Positions 34,191 to 43,846 of a DNA stretch of 64,000 nucleotides are shown piece after piece (the stretch's first letter is position 1; every line of letters starts with the position of its first letter). Position numbers and translations under genes: made by a program. Origin of the DNA: W0P33-017 sp963640395 (GTDB lineage: Bacteria; Bacillota; Clostridia; Lachnospirales; Lachnospiraceae); assembly GCA_963640395.1 (NCBI GenBank), contig CAVHZH010000001.1, positions 26,390-90,389 of the forward strand. Direction: 5' to 3'. A model generated the notes under the pieces. It did no database searches, was not told where the DNA came from, and was given only the letters and a program-made list of their open reading frames with translations.

Positions 34191-35996
34191 TTAGGCTTCC
34201 TCTGACTCGTCAATTCCCTTTCTTTTGACAATTGCATATGCATAAGTACAAATAGACGGATAATCTGCACAGTAGATCAGTATCTCGTAGACACCTTCCT
34301 TAGCAGGCGATGTGTAGATACCATCCGAGCTGATCTCACCGCTTCCCGGCTCTGTCAGCTCATATACGATACTGCAGCTATCCATATGATTATATTTTAC
34401 ACCAAAGTAATGGCTCTCCTTTGTTCCCATCACAACAGTCGGTGTCTCTGCCGCGATGCTCTTGCCTTCCATGTCCTCCGGAATTCCAAGATCATTGCCT
34501 GCCGGGAACTTGATCGCTACCCAGCGGTAGGAAAGTACAAGATAATCAACATTCTGCAGCAGCTTCACTGCTACGACAAAGCTGCCCTTGTCGTTGAGCA
34601 CCTTGACCGCAGTCTCGGCATCGACTGCCAGATTCGCTCCGTCACGGAACAACTCCGGATTGCCGTATACTGTGCTCTTGGCATTTGCTCCGAGCGCCGC
34701 ATCCTCCGATATATACTCATATCCGATATCCACATAGACATTTCCCTTGCCCAGTCCATGCATAATCTCACCGGAGTAGCAGATATCGCCCTTACGCGCC
34801 GTATCCCCGAGCGGGATCTCCAGAATACCTGTCGCCACCTCGGGTACATTTGCCCGTGAGGTATGCTGCTGTTCGCTCTCTGCCTGTACAGAAACGACCT
34901 TGTCTCCGCTTCCCAGCTCTACTTCTTTCTCGAAATAGTCGAGATACTCATCACGCAGCATCTCCTGTGCCGGAGCGGTAATATATTTTTTGATATTTGT
35001 TTCCCGGACTTCTTCTATAATATAAGCACTCTCTGTGCGCACCAGACGCAGGTCTGCCAGACGGATAAAATCACTCGTGCCTCCAATATTTTTCATTTCA
35101 AGGCTCATACGTCCGATCTCCCGGCTGACAAGCTCTCTCGGCTTGCAGGATGCCAGAAGAATCTTCAGTGAAAAGCCGGTCACGGCAGCGACCGGTGCAT
35201 CATCCAAAAATGCGCTCGCAGATCCGCTCTTTAAAATCACGTTTGTATCAACTGCTGCTGTCTCCTGCGTATTCATCCAGAATTCACGCTCGAGCACTTC
35301 GCCCTCGGTCAGTGCCACATCCTCAACACTGATCTCAAGCTCATGTCCGCCATCGGCTGTCATAAACGCCGGAACCTGCAGGATGCCGCGATAGGTCAGC
35401 CGCTTTGTGTCAGCCGTCAGCTTGGTCACGCGGACAACGACCTTTATATTTTTCCCTTTACATGCGGTCGCCGGCATCACCAGCTCCACACGATAATTGT
35501 CATCATTTAATAATATACCGCTTGTGAGGAACTCTGTCTCCATCTCGAATTCTTCAGGAATGTCCTCTTTATCCATCAAAAAGAGCTGATAGCTCTCGCT
35601 GATGCGGTTATATTCATAGTCCTTATCGGATTCTTTCTGATTCACCGCATAGACTGCATGAACCGCATCCTCTTTATATTTCAGACACAGGCTCACATCG
35701 TTGGTGCGCAGCTGCTCAAAACCATCTACCGCAGACAGCTTCTTGACAACCGATGCATCGACTACGATCTCTCTGCCCATGCCGTCTATGGCAACACCAC
35801 TCTCAACCAGAATCGAGAGATCATCTAAGCTGAATACACCACAGCCACATACGATCCCTGATCCGTACATCAGATTATTAACAAATCTACGCTTGTTGTT
35901 AAAATAGTTCTGCTCCGCCTGAAAATCTGCACTGGTAAGCATCTTACCTGAATAGTAGCGATTTCTTTCAAAAGGATATAATTGATTATTATTCAT
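34191..35996 (-). CDS. CIS-associated beta-rich protein (baseplate/fibre-accessory-like)
   Basis: 601 aa from ATG 35996, with GGGAG at 7 bases; the longer frame from a TTG at 36128 has no ribosome site and an unrelated hydrophobic stretch. The N-terminus FERNRYYSGKMLTSADFQAE and QNYFNNKRRFVNNLMYGSGI followed by VCGCGV matches a domain I associate with phage-tail/CIS loci (Y-x-G-K-L-L-T-x-x-D-F, then RxxNxxLxGxGxVxGL). The rest is beta-rich with Ig-like segments; the last ~90 residues (LTEPGSGEISSDGIYTSPAK, GVYEILIYCADYPS) look like a bacterial Ig-like repeat. It is the first gene of the CIS run. Possibly a surface decoration or receptor-side protein; not established. Confidence 0.72.
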   Translation of the reverse strand: MNNNQLYPFERNRYYSGKMLTSADFQAEQNYFNNKRRFVNNLMYGSGIVCGCGVFSLDDLSILVESGVAIDGMGREIVVDASVVKKLSAVDGFEQLRTNDVSLCLKYKEDAVHAVYAVNQKESDKDYEYNRISESYQLFLMDKEDIPEEFEMETEFLTSGILLNDDNYRVELVMPATACKGKNIKVVVRVTKLTADTKRLTYRGILQVPAFMTADGGHELEISVEDVALTEGEVLEREFWMNTQETAAVDTNVILKSGSASAFLDDAPVAAVTGFSLKILLASCKPRELVSREIGRMSLEMKNIGGTSDFIRLADLRLVRTESAYIIEEVRETNIKKYITAPAQEMLRDEYLDYFEKEVELGSGDKVVSVQAESEQQHTSRANVPEVATGILEIPLGDTARKGDICYSGEIMHGLGKGNVYVDIGYEYISEDAALGANAKSTVYGNPELFRDGANLAVDAETAVKVLNDKGSFVVAVKLLQNVDYLVLSYRWVAIKFPAGNDLGIPEDMEGKSIAAETPTVVMGTKESHYFGVKYNHMDSCSIVYELTEPGSGEISSDGIYTSPAKEGVYEILIYCADYPSICTYAYAIVKRKGIDESEEA

Positions 35997-36255
35997 GTCT
36001 GTTCTCCCGCCTCTGGTGATATATTGTCGTATTGTCTTACATACTAATAAAAGCGTTAAGCCACTTCCCGCCCCTAATAGCTTATACAGGCTGCCGGACA
36101 CATATGAGTTTTTATCTGTCTCTGCCAAACAGATTGCTGTTCATCCGGCAGCCCGCCCCTTGAACACACTTCTCTTGATCCTGTACGATCATTATACTGA
36201 ATAAATACAGACAAAAGTTGGACAAATTTCGTCCGCTTTTGACATTTTTTTGCAA
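35997..36255 (-). promoter_or_regulatory. Long leader region before the CIS operon with promoter-like element
   Basis: The 259 bases between the GNAT gene and the start at 35996 hold no convincing gene. The minus strand shows CTTTTGTCTGTATT (36204-36217), 7 bases, then TATAAT (36191-36196). The identical 14-mer with the same 7-base gap and TATAAT lies upstream of topB (61007-61033). If used as a promoter, the leader would be about 190 bases. No canonical TTGACA is found at 16-18 bases. Confidence 0.5.
36210..36243. terminator. Hairpin after the GNAT gene (possible bidirectional terminator)
   Basis: Inverted repeat GACAAAAG (36210-36217) / CTTTTGAC-type arm (36236-36243) with inner GGAC/GTCC pairing. 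Plus-strand reading ends in a T7 run. Minus-strand reading (the direction of the genes) is followed only by TGTATTTATT, so termination there would be weak. It overlaps the promoter-like element above. Confidence 0.45.
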
Positions 36256-37233
36256 TTACCCAAGCTGCAATAATCTGCGCGTGCCGAGCATCCACTCATC
36301 ACGCTCTCTTGCAGTGCGGTAATCCTCCACTTGCGCGGTCAGCAGCCAGTTATTCACGCGCAGCCGACCCAGCACTTCCTCCAGCACGCCTGCATACCGG
36401 TCATCCTTCAGGATCACATGCACCTGTGCAGCAGTCTTAAATTTCATCAATGCCGCTTTCAGTGCTGCCGTCGCCATCACACGAACCTCGTCATCCGACG
36501 GTGCACAGCACAACACCAGGTAAAGTACATGCTCCCTCGTCCGGACGATCTCTCCGGCCTTGACCCGCGGGGTATTGCGCATAACACACTGTATCAGCAG
36601 ACCGCCTATCAGATTTTTCCCCTGATCGAACAGCAAAACGCTCAGATCCGGGTCATAATAGCGTTCCTTCGGGTGTATCGGATACAATGTAGTGCATGAA
36701 TCCATCCTAAGGAGCTTTGTGACCGCACCGCTCGCCTGACTGACACTAAGTCTGCGGAAAAATACCGTTTTCATCGTCTCCTGCATGCTGTTTTTGAGCC
36801 CTAACTGCATCGCCAGTGCCTGTATGTCGATCATCCATTCGCCGCCAAGCGGCTGCTTTTCACGAAACAGCCGTTCCTTGAAAAAACGCTCCTCTCCCGC
36901 GCAGATATCACTGCGTCCGTACTCGTCATTCATGTAGACTCCTATGCGCACGAAATCATGTTCCGCAGCGTGTTCAAATGCAGCGACAAGCAATTGTTCT
37001 CCGATCCCCTGCATCCGACGTTGTGCCGAAACGCACAGCCAGTCAATAACCAGAAGATCCTCATGCGCCGTAGCGATCAAAAGCCCTGCCGGGAGCTGAT
37101 CCTTTGTCTGCTCATCCGATTCAATAGCAAGCAGCGCAAACGCACCGGGGAATTCCAGCCGATCCATCATCATCAACGGATCCAAATCCAGCACGAATCC
37201 CCTTTGGTCACGTTCTAAACGTGCAATTCTCAT
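36256..37233 (-). CDS. Tandem-GNAT protein downstream of the AarF-kinase protein
   Basis: 325 aa. The first GNAT domain (about 30-115) includes AGLLIATAHEDLLVIDWLCV, then SAQRRMQGIGEQLLVAAF, a good Q/RxxGxG/A acetyl-CoA motif. The C-terminal half (about 165-320) has the strand-helix order of a second, degenerate GNAT domain (HVLYLVLCCAPSDDEVRVMA, QVHVILKDDRYAGVL). The start ATG overlaps the stop of the 1846-aa gene by 4 bases (ATGA), so the two are translationally coupled. Same architecture as the GNAT proteins at 42.8, 50.0, 54.6 and 57.2 kb, each next to a large Q-rich protein. Function inferred only as a dedicated partner. Confidence 0.8.
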   Translation of the reverse strand: MRIARLERDQRGFVLDLDPLMMMDRLEFPGAFALLAIESDEQTKDQLPAGLLIATAHEDLLVIDWLCVSAQRRMQGIGEQLLVAAFEHAAEHDFVRIGVYMNDEYGRSDICAGEERFFKERLFREKQPLGGEWMIDIQALAMQLGLKNSMQETMKTVFFRRLSVSQASGAVTKLLRMDSCTTLYPIHPKERYYDPDLSVLLFDQGKNLIGGLLIQCVMRNTPRVKAGEIVRTREHVLYLVLCCAPSDDEVRVMATAALKAALMKFKTAAQVHVILKDDRYAGVLEEVLGRLRVNNWLLTAQVEDYRTARERDEWMLGTRRLLQLG

Positions 37234-40200
37234 TTTTCCTCTCCCTTAAATAACATTTTCATGCTATACATGAAGCCTAACCGTTTCATTGCTGCTTTCT
37301 TATTTGTCATAATTACATCCGACATTACATCAAAGAATGTGTCCGGATCTTGCAATTTCACAACTGATACCTCATCCAGTGTCTGTTTAAACTCCGTCAT
37401 CCTCTTAGATTGTATCTGTAAATACAGACTCAAAAATGCCTCTTTCTTTTCCTCCATATCAGGAGATTTCTCATCGTATGCCTGAGAAAATGTCTGATAT
37501 GCCTCGCGCAGCTCTTTTCCTCTGTAGGAAGAATCATCCAGAAGCGATCCCAGTATCTTCTCTGAACCGGATGTCTCGATCATCGATTTCACAATACTAT
37601 AGAACGGCAACTTCTCACTTGCATGTTTCACATAGTCCTTCATGAAATTATCATGGAAGGCTTCTGCCGCTTTTTGCTTTTCTTCATCAGGAGTCTTTTT
37701 CTCTTTCCACTTTTGTCTCAAGTCATGCAGCTGGTCACGCAGTTTCTGGATATTTTCTTTCGTTTCTGCCGTTTCCATCGGGTTAAGGTAGACTTTCTCC
37801 ATATAATCCCACTTTGATTTTGACGATGCCGTCATTATCTGTTTTACCATTTCTGCACGATCGATATTCTGTGGCATCTGCTCTTTGACTTGTTGATACA
37901 TATCATCTCTGCCATTTCCCATAAGCATCAATGACACCCAGTCGCCTTGATCGCCTTCCTGTATCGCAGAGCTCTGCAGCCTGACGAGTTCCCGTTGAAC
38001 CGTTTCAATCATCGTATTCATTTCCTCGATGGTCTGCTGTAAACGGATCTGGCTCTGTGAGAAATTCGCGATCACGGGTGGCAGCTCGAGACCCATCTCC
38101 TGTGCTTTTAACAGCACTACGGCAATACGTGCACCCGTATCCTTCGCGGTTCCCATCTGGAATACCTCATTGATCATCTTTCCGAGTGCCTCTCGTTTTT
38201 CCTGGTATTTCTCTTCCGGTGTATTTTGCAGCAGCAGATGGAAGTTGTGGCGGAAATCCTCCGCCATGCCGTATCCGGCTGCCAGCATCATCTTTACTAC
38301 ATGTGCCTGCTGTTCCTTATCGAGCGATGTTGCATTACCAAAATCAATGACTGTCATCTTATCATCATCAACCATGATATTGCCCGCATGCAGATCACCA
38401 TGATAAAAGCCTTTGCCAAACACACCCTCTGTAACCCACTTATTCGACAGCTCCGTCAGATACTTCTGCCGTTTCGTAAGCGTAATCTGCATCTGCGCGA
38501 GCTTCTTGAATGTTCTGGAAAAATCTGCTCCCCTGCGCATATGTATCGGTGCATTATTTGGCAGCGATTCCAAGTCTTCAGGTTTTTCCTTGTACATGCT
38601 GGCAATCTCCTCGCGGTAGGATGTGCGCACCTCATCCATATATTTATCCAACGTGGTGCCTGACGCTTTCTCGAGCACCATTGCATTAGCCGTCGGCTCT
38701 ACCAGCGGATTCACCTTCATTGCCTGTACCGTCTGCGCGCCTTCATCATAGATCTTGCCGCGCTCTACATTCTGTGCCTCAAGCGTAAGATCCAGCTCCT
38801 CCTCGATTCGCATGAGCTGACCACGATAGGTCGCTTCCATACCACCGATCTCGTCCATATTCTGACCATCCGGATGATCGGTCATTTTCGCACACATAAG
38901 CATGATCTCTTTCTCACGCATCATGTGGTTACGAACATTGGGACGCAGCAGCTTTACAACAACATCCTTCCCTTCCTCCGGCAGATCCGGTCCTTTTAAT
39001 TTACACAGGAATGCCTGACCGACCGATGCCGCACCGAGTGCGCGCTCTACCTTGATATCAGTCACCTTTCCCTGTGAGCGTTCAATCATACTGCTCAGCT
39101 GTGCACGGACGAACTCCTCTGGGATCGGCGCGAGGTTGGAACGCATATCCTTCAAAGCGCTTTTCAGCTCATCCGGCATAGAATCCAGCGGCATACCCTG
39201 CAGCATCTTCTGCAGCAACGGACCCGCTCCCTTTAACACACCGCCAAGATAATTGCCCATGACTTTTCTCTCATGTGCATCCTTTTCCTCCTGCGATGCA
39301 TTCGGATCTACTTTCTCGAACGCCTTGGCACCTCGCAATGCAGACGCCATCATCGCGCGCTGATCCATACGCGAAACACCCTTAAAATAATTCTTGAATA
39401 CATTTTTTGTAAACAGACCCTGTCCACGCTCACCGCTCGCCGCCTGCTGCAGCTGGCGCTTGAGTTCTTCGGACGAATCCTTCTTCCACCGTTTTATTTC
39501 CGCCGGTGTGTTACCATAATTTTCACGGCGTACCTCTTTCTTCTTGTCCGTTGTATCTTCCTGTTCAGAGCTGAATATGGTATTTACAGACTCATTGATC
39601 TTCTCCTGGATGCTGTCCATGCTCTGCCCGACTGCCTGATTGATCTGCTCATCAAGATCCGCCAGCTGTTCCAGTGTATCCGGGAGATTAAGTGCTGTAC
39701 CGAGTGCTGCCTTAAAGCCAAATTTTGCAAATGTCTCAAATGGACCCTGCGCCAGCGACCGCAGTGTTTCAAGTGCCGGGAATTCGAGCATCTCGTTGAT
39801 CGCATCCTTGACCTGCCGTTTCAGATCGGTCTGTTCTCCGTCCCCAGAATCCGGGAACGGCAATTTATCCAGCATACCGTCCAAAATACTCGGATCCTTC
39901 ACAACATAAAACAATGCATCCATGTGATTTAAAATCACCCTGCGCATTCGTTCCCCTGACTGCTTCCGGCGCAGTTCCCCGATCTGTGAAGTATCACCGG
40001 CTGCCTCCGCCTCACGCAGCTTTTCCATCGTACTGCGCTCGTTCTCATCCAGCTCCCACGTCTGCGTGGAAAAGAACAGGTCGGAAAGCAGATCTTTTAC
40101 CTGACCCTCATGCTCGGTCCATCCCGCTCCCTGTTCCTCCTGCACCGGCGCACGGCGGGTAATCTCTACGTGCTTCTCTGCCTTGCGTACCTTCTGCGAT

Positions 40201-42770
40201 TTTTTGAGCAGCGCCAATGCCTCCTCGCCATTGATCATCGCTGAATTCTCCAGCTTATTGACTTCGGCAATGACCGCTTCTGCCGTTATCTTGCCCTCTA
40301 CTAAATACAGGGCATAATCCTTTAATCTCTTATCGGAAATATTATTAAAAAATGCGGATGGCTGACCGGTTCTGCTCTGCAGCAGCTTCAGACACAGGTT
40401 ACGCACACGCACCATGTCTCCGCCGCTCTCACTCTCATCGTCCTTGTTCTGTTCACGCAAAATATCCGCAATATCTTTCGTTTCATACAATGACTCGTTT
40501 GCCATCATATCTGTTTCTAAACGCTCTGCCAACATAGCAGCGGTATAAGGCAGCCGAATCGTCCGCCGCTCCATCCGCACGGACAACACACCTGTCTCGT
40601 TCTGCATGAGCTGTACCTTACTGCCTGCGATACTCACGTTCTCCACGCGAGGTTCACCTACTGAAAACTGACGCAACAGGCGATGCAGTCCCGATAGCTG
40701 ACCCGCTGCACCTTCACCGCCCGTTTTCACCAGCTCGGATGCCTGCTTTTGCAGCAGCAGTACGTCCAGAACCTGTTTCGCAGCCGGACTCAGTCCGCTG
40801 CCCATTTCCTTTGCCCGCTTTTCCATATCTCCCATCTGTGGACGAGCCTCGGCAGGCTTTTGCACCTCCTGCCGATTCAGTGAATGCACCTGAGACGTAA
40901 TATGCCCTGCCGCCTCCACAAATGAAAAGCCCTTGCTCACACGCTCCTTAGCCGTGGCAAATCCCACTGCGAAACGACTGCCTTTCAGCTCCTGTGCCAC
41001 AAATTCCATGTCGTCCGCAAGAGAATTGGCAGATCCATCTGTCTGTGACTGGAACATACTCTGAATCTGTGCTGCAGTCTGCTGCATTTCCGTCCGCTCA
41101 TCATCTGTCAGATCCTCGTGCAGGGAACGTTCCTGAAGCTGATTCAATGTCTGCATACGGTCACACAGACTAACCAGCCCATCAAATCCCCGCTTCATCC
41201 GGCCACGATTCTGACGCAGTGCCTCAGATCCCGGCAGCCGCTGCTCCAGCTCCTGCTCAAGTCCTGTCGATCCACCCACAGACAAATCGCCAATCTGCGA
41301 CTGTGCAAAATCCTGACCAAGCTCCTGTTTTTTGCCAAGCTTAAATGCTGCGACGGTCAAATATGCCTTCTGCTCGTGTTCCGCGATACTGCGCTCCTCG
41401 GCAGTCTCTGCCGCCAATTTCGATATTTCATAGGCGAGCAGCTGGATAACCACGTCGTAATTGGCTATATCCACGGCATTCAAGTTGTCTTTTTCTCTCA
41501 GATGGCTAACCATATCGTATAGTGTATTCAGGGATGTAAACAACTGGTCACGCAGCAGTGGCAGATTGCCTTTTACGAGTACATCCATCTGATGCTTTGA
41601 CAGGCTTGGCACATGCACTCCCAGCTTTGCGGCATCCTTCAGTGTACTGGTGATCTGGTTTTTCATTTCCTGTTCAATCTGCTTGGGCGTATATGTCACA
41701 TCCCAGTCGCCGAGCTTTTGTCCGCCGATCATCTGTACGGCCATTTGTGCCATCACCATTTTGTTTGCCGGTGCCTGTTTACCAGCCTTTAATGTCTGTG
41801 CAACCTGTGAGGAATTCAAATTGACTTCCGTGATCACCTCATATAATTCTTTTCTGGACAACGGTCTGGCCTCCTGTGCCCCTGTATCCAGTCCCAGCAT
41901 TTGCTGTAAATGCAGTGAAAAATCCGCTGTCATTTTATCGCCCATTTTTTTGATCGCCTCAACATACAGCTGCATGCGCACGTTATAGTTTTCGGCAGAT
42001 ACTTCTCCCTTTGAGGTAGATAACACACCATTGTTAATCATTTTCAGACCATTTCCGGAAAGAACGATCTGACCGCGGTTATGTGTGCCGAGCATCGACG
42101 CAAAATCTGCATATGTCAGCGCCGTGACACCGCCCACGGACTCCTCTGCCTGCTGTCCGGCAGTAGTCTGTGTCGCCACCGTGAGCAGATCTCTCGGGCT
42201 CGACACCTCCTGCGGAAGTTCTCCCCGCTCAGCCATCGCCCGCACCGCGCGGATCTGCTGTACCTCTGTCTGCAGATGCTGCAAGGTCTCCTCAACCATC
42301 TGCTTGCGCTCCATACCTTTGCGGAATGATGGTTTTCTTTTGCTGCAATAATTTTTGCAGGAGGCAATCGCTACCTGATAGGCAGCCTCCAGATCTATGA
42401 TATTTTCAAGCGTATGCTCCGTATCCCATGTACCACCGAGCATCTGCTCAAGTGCACCGACATCCGCCTTCACCAGCTTCATCTCCGTACTGTCCGATGA
42501 ATACTGCTTCTGGTTTAATAATAAATGCGAAATATTTCTGCCCTGGATCATACGCAGACGAAACTGATCCTGATTCGTCAGTTTGAGCCTGCCTGCATCC
42601 ATCAATGCATTATTGATCAGGCTCTGATCGTTTTGTGTCTGCTCAATGCTGTAAAACTGCTGTTTATCCTTCTCAATGTGCTGCAAATCGGTCGCCACAC
42701 GCACATCCTGATGCAGCATATGGTCAATTTTCTGTCTGGTCTGTTCGACTTCGCCAAATTGTGTATCCAT
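37230..42770 (-). CDS. 1846-aa protein with C-terminal AarF/ABC1 kinase core (candidate CIS cargo)
   Basis: The largest gene in the window. Residues 1 to about 1200 are Q/E/K-rich and mostly helical without recognised domains. Residues about 1240-1560 carry a complete AarF/ABC1/UbiB-type kinase set: A-S-V-G-Q at 1248-1252 (equivalent to the family's nucleotide-loop ASxxQ), the lysine K1273 in VVVKLLRP, the catalytic loop HGDLHAGN at 1457-1464 and the metal motif VIDFG with D1476. The insertion and helices between them fit the family. UbiB proteins are normally 450-550 aa membrane-associated proteins in quinone synthesis; this one lacks the C-terminal membrane helices and has a huge N-terminal extension. 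It lies between two GNAT genes and just before the CIS operon. Cargo or effector status is inference. Confidence 0.88.
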   Translation of the reverse strand: MDTQFGEVEQTRQKIDHMLHQDVRVATDLQHIEKDKQQFYSIEQTQNDQSLINNALMDAGRLKLTNQDQFRLRMIQGRNISHLLLNQKQYSSDSTEMKLVKADVGALEQMLGGTWDTEHTLENIIDLEAAYQVAIASCKNYCSKRKPSFRKGMERKQMVEETLQHLQTEVQQIRAVRAMAERGELPQEVSSPRDLLTVATQTTAGQQAEESVGGVTALTYADFASMLGTHNRGQIVLSGNGLKMINNGVLSTSKGEVSAENYNVRMQLYVEAIKKMGDKMTADFSLHLQQMLGLDTGAQEARPLSRKELYEVITEVNLNSSQVAQTLKAGKQAPANKMVMAQMAVQMIGGQKLGDWDVTYTPKQIEQEMKNQITSTLKDAAKLGVHVPSLSKHQMDVLVKGNLPLLRDQLFTSLNTLYDMVSHLREKDNLNAVDIANYDVVIQLLAYEISKLAAETAEERSIAEHEQKAYLTVAAFKLGKKQELGQDFAQSQIGDLSVGGSTGLEQELEQRLPGSEALRQNRGRMKRGFDGLVSLCDRMQTLNQLQERSLHEDLTDDERTEMQQTAAQIQSMFQSQTDGSANSLADDMEFVAQELKGSRFAVGFATAKERVSKGFSFVEAAGHITSQVHSLNRQEVQKPAEARPQMGDMEKRAKEMGSGLSPAAKQVLDVLLLQKQASELVKTGGEGAAGQLSGLHRLLRQFSVGEPRVENVSIAGSKVQLMQNETGVLSVRMERRTIRLPYTAAMLAERLETDMMANESLYETKDIADILREQNKDDESESGGDMVRVRNLCLKLLQSRTGQPSAFFNNISDKRLKDYALYLVEGKITAEAVIAEVNKLENSAMINGEEALALLKKSQKVRKAEKHVEITRRAPVQEEQGAGWTEHEGQVKDLLSDLFFSTQTWELDENERSTMEKLREAEAAGDTSQIGELRRKQSGERMRRVILNHMDALFYVVKDPSILDGMLDKLPFPDSGDGEQTDLKRQVKDAINEMLEFPALETLRSLAQGPFETFAKFGFKAALGTALNLPDTLEQLADLDEQINQAVGQSMDSIQEKINESVNTIFSSEQEDTTDKKKEVRRENYGNTPAEIKRWKKDSSEELKRQLQQAASGERGQGLFTKNVFKNYFKGVSRMDQRAMMASALRGAKAFEKVDPNASQEEKDAHERKVMGNYLGGVLKGAGPLLQKMLQGMPLDSMPDELKSALKDMRSNLAPIPEEFVRAQLSSMIERSQGKVTDIKVERALGAASVGQAFLCKLKGPDLPEEGKDVVVKLLRPNVRNHMMREKEIMLMCAKMTDHPDGQNMDEIGGMEATYRGQLMRIEEELDLTLEAQNVERGKIYDEGAQTVQAMKVNPLVEPTANAMVLEKASGTTLDKYMDEVRTSYREEIASMYKEKPEDLESLPNNAPIHMRRGADFSRTFKKLAQMQITLTKRQKYLTELSNKWVTEGVFGKGFYHGDLHAGNIMVDDDKMTVIDFGNATSLDKEQQAHVVKMMLAAGYGMAEDFRHNFHLLLQNTPEEKYQEKREALGKMINEVFQMGTAKDTGARIAVVLLKAQEMGLELPPVIANFSQSQIRLQQTIEEMNTMIETVQRELVRLQSSAIQEGDQGDWVSLMLMGNGRDDMYQQVKEQMPQNIDRAEMVKQIMTASSKSKWDYMEKVYLNPMETAETKENIQKLRDQLHDLRQKWKEKKTPDEEKQKAAEAFHDNFMKDYVKHASEKLPFYSIVKSMIETSGSEKILGSLLDDSSYRGKELREAYQTFSQAYDEKSPDMEEKKEAFLSLYLQIQSKRMTEFKQTLDEVSVVKLQDPDTFFDVMSDVIMTNKKAAMKRLGFMYSMKMLFKGEEK

Positions 42771-42826
42771 TTTTCAACCTCCACTTACTATAATATATCC
42801 TGTGCAAAACCAGCGCATGATCATCA

Positions 42827-43678
42827 TCACACCAACACCTTTTCTCCTATGACTGCCCTGTTCCCTTTCTTATCCGGGAACAGCCGTCCGGTCATGGTAC
42901 GTGCCAGCTCACTGCCACGCCGAATCAATACCGGTGTGTCCTTATCATACTTTTTTGCCGCCGCGCCAATCGCATAACGTATCAGAAGCACAATGTCGTT
43001 TCTCGTCGCCGGCTTCTCTGCATACATCATCTCCACTGTCAGCCCTCCACTCGGGAAACGATGCACGAGAAACAGTCCATATACTCTTCCATCCTCCTGC
43101 AGACAACAGGATACTTCCGGGTCAAACCAGTGGAGCGGCAGGGAATACAGATCCTCAAGTGTGCCCTCCTTATGCTGCATCACACAGTCCTGAACAGCTC
43201 TGCGCAGCTGGTCAATCGTCAGCTCACCGATGCCGGTGACATGTACCTGCGACAGCTGTCTCCCCGCAATCGGACACTGTCTTAATTCATCGACAGTCAC
43301 AACCAGTGCCTGCTGTTCCCCCTGATGCGGTTCGTAGCCGGCCCGCCCGAGCTCTGCAATACAACACTCGTCCGTAGTTTCCGGAAATTCAAAAGCAACA
43401 CGGACTGCATGTGCCTCCCGAAGTGCATCCTCAAACGCTTCTAAAACTGCCCTGGCACCTGCGGCTGTCTGTGCCTGCATCTGTAAAATCCACGCAGCCG
43501 GCTCTGACTGCCGCAAATGCTGCAGTTTCCAAACAATCAATGCCTGATCCTCTGTATCATCCGGATTCTGCCACGCCAGTCCATAGTAGCCGACCCGCCC
43601 GATATCTTCCGCAACATCCGAATCTAAGCGGTCTGTATATTCATTTACATTTTCCAGATTTATTGTGTCAATACTCAT
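42827..43678 (-). CDS. Tandem-GNAT-like protein upstream of the AarF-kinase protein
   Basis: 283 aa. The first half has GNAT-like spacing (YGLAWQNPDDTEDQALIVWK, WILQMQAQTAAGARAVLEAF, VRVAFEFPETTDECCIAEL). The second half repeats a strand-helix pattern (GLFLVHRFPSGGLTVEMMYA, NDIVLLIRYAIGAAAKKY) comparable to the C-terminal domains of the other GNAT proteins. The acetyl-CoA RxxGxG motif is not evident in either half, so this copy may be catalytically dead. It lies 56 bases upstream of the 1846-aa gene, which has a GTGGAGGTTG site. It is the first gene after the terminator of the transporter, so it probably starts the transcript. Confidence 0.6.
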   Translation of the reverse strand: MSIDTINLENVNEYTDRLDSDVAEDIGRVGYYGLAWQNPDDTEDQALIVWKLQHLRQSEPAAWILQMQAQTAAGARAVLEAFEDALREAHAVRVAFEFPETTDECCIAELGRAGYEPHQGEQQALVVTVDELRQCPIAGRQLSQVHVTGIGELTIDQLRRAVQDCVMQHKEGTLEDLYSLPLHWFDPEVSCCLQEDGRVYGLFLVHRFPSGGLTVEMMYAEKPATRNDIVLLIRYAIGAAAKKYDKDTPVLIRRGSELARTMTGRLFPDKKGNRAVIGEKVLV

Positions 43679-43712
43679 TCATCTACTTTCCTAATTTAAC
43701 CTATTATTTCTT

Positions 43713-43721
43713 ATTTTAGCA
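43713..43721 (-). promoter_or_regulatory. Possible extended -10 promoter for the GNAT/AarF-kinase transcript
   Basis: TGCTAAAAT on the minus strand, about 35 bases upstream of the GNAT start, with only a poor -35 match (TAGTAA). Placed here mainly because a terminator ends the upstream transcription unit on the other side. Confidence 0.35.
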
Positions 43722-43762
43722 GATTGTCCCCCCCTTTACTAGCCCCAATGTCCATTTTCTGC

Positions 43763-43807
43763 AAAAAAAGTCGAAAAGCCGCATCCCCTCGCAGCCCTCC
43801 GACTTTT
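43763..43807. terminator. Rho-independent terminator
   Basis: On the minus strand AAAAGTCG (43800-43807), a GC-rich loop, CGACTTTT (43766-43773) followed by more Ts. As transcription runs right to left, this lies after the GNAT start region and before the transporter end at 43847, so it terminates the transporter transcript (stop 43847) about 40 bases after its stop. Confidence 0.8.
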
Positions 43808-43846
43808 GATCAGATTTTATATTTTCATCGTTGAAATGATCATTTT

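Noticed and set aside
4317..36000. Intact or remnant prophage
   Set aside because: Tail genes are complete but there is no terminase, portal, capsid, integrase, holin or lysin, and the membrane module and cargo cassettes do not fit a phage.
4317..36000. Canonical type VI secretion system
   Set aside because: No TssJ, TssK, TssL, TssM or ClpV gene; sheath is one protein of phage/eCIS type rather than TssB/TssC.
4317..36000. R-type bacteriocin (diffocin-like)
   Set aside because: No tail fibre and no lysis genes; DUF4255, DUF4280 and cargo-like genes point to an injection system.
35996..36128. Longer start (TTG 36128) for the 34191-35996 protein
   Set aside because: No ribosome site at 36128, and the extra 44 residues are not part of the conserved N-terminus; GGGAG precedes ATG 35996.
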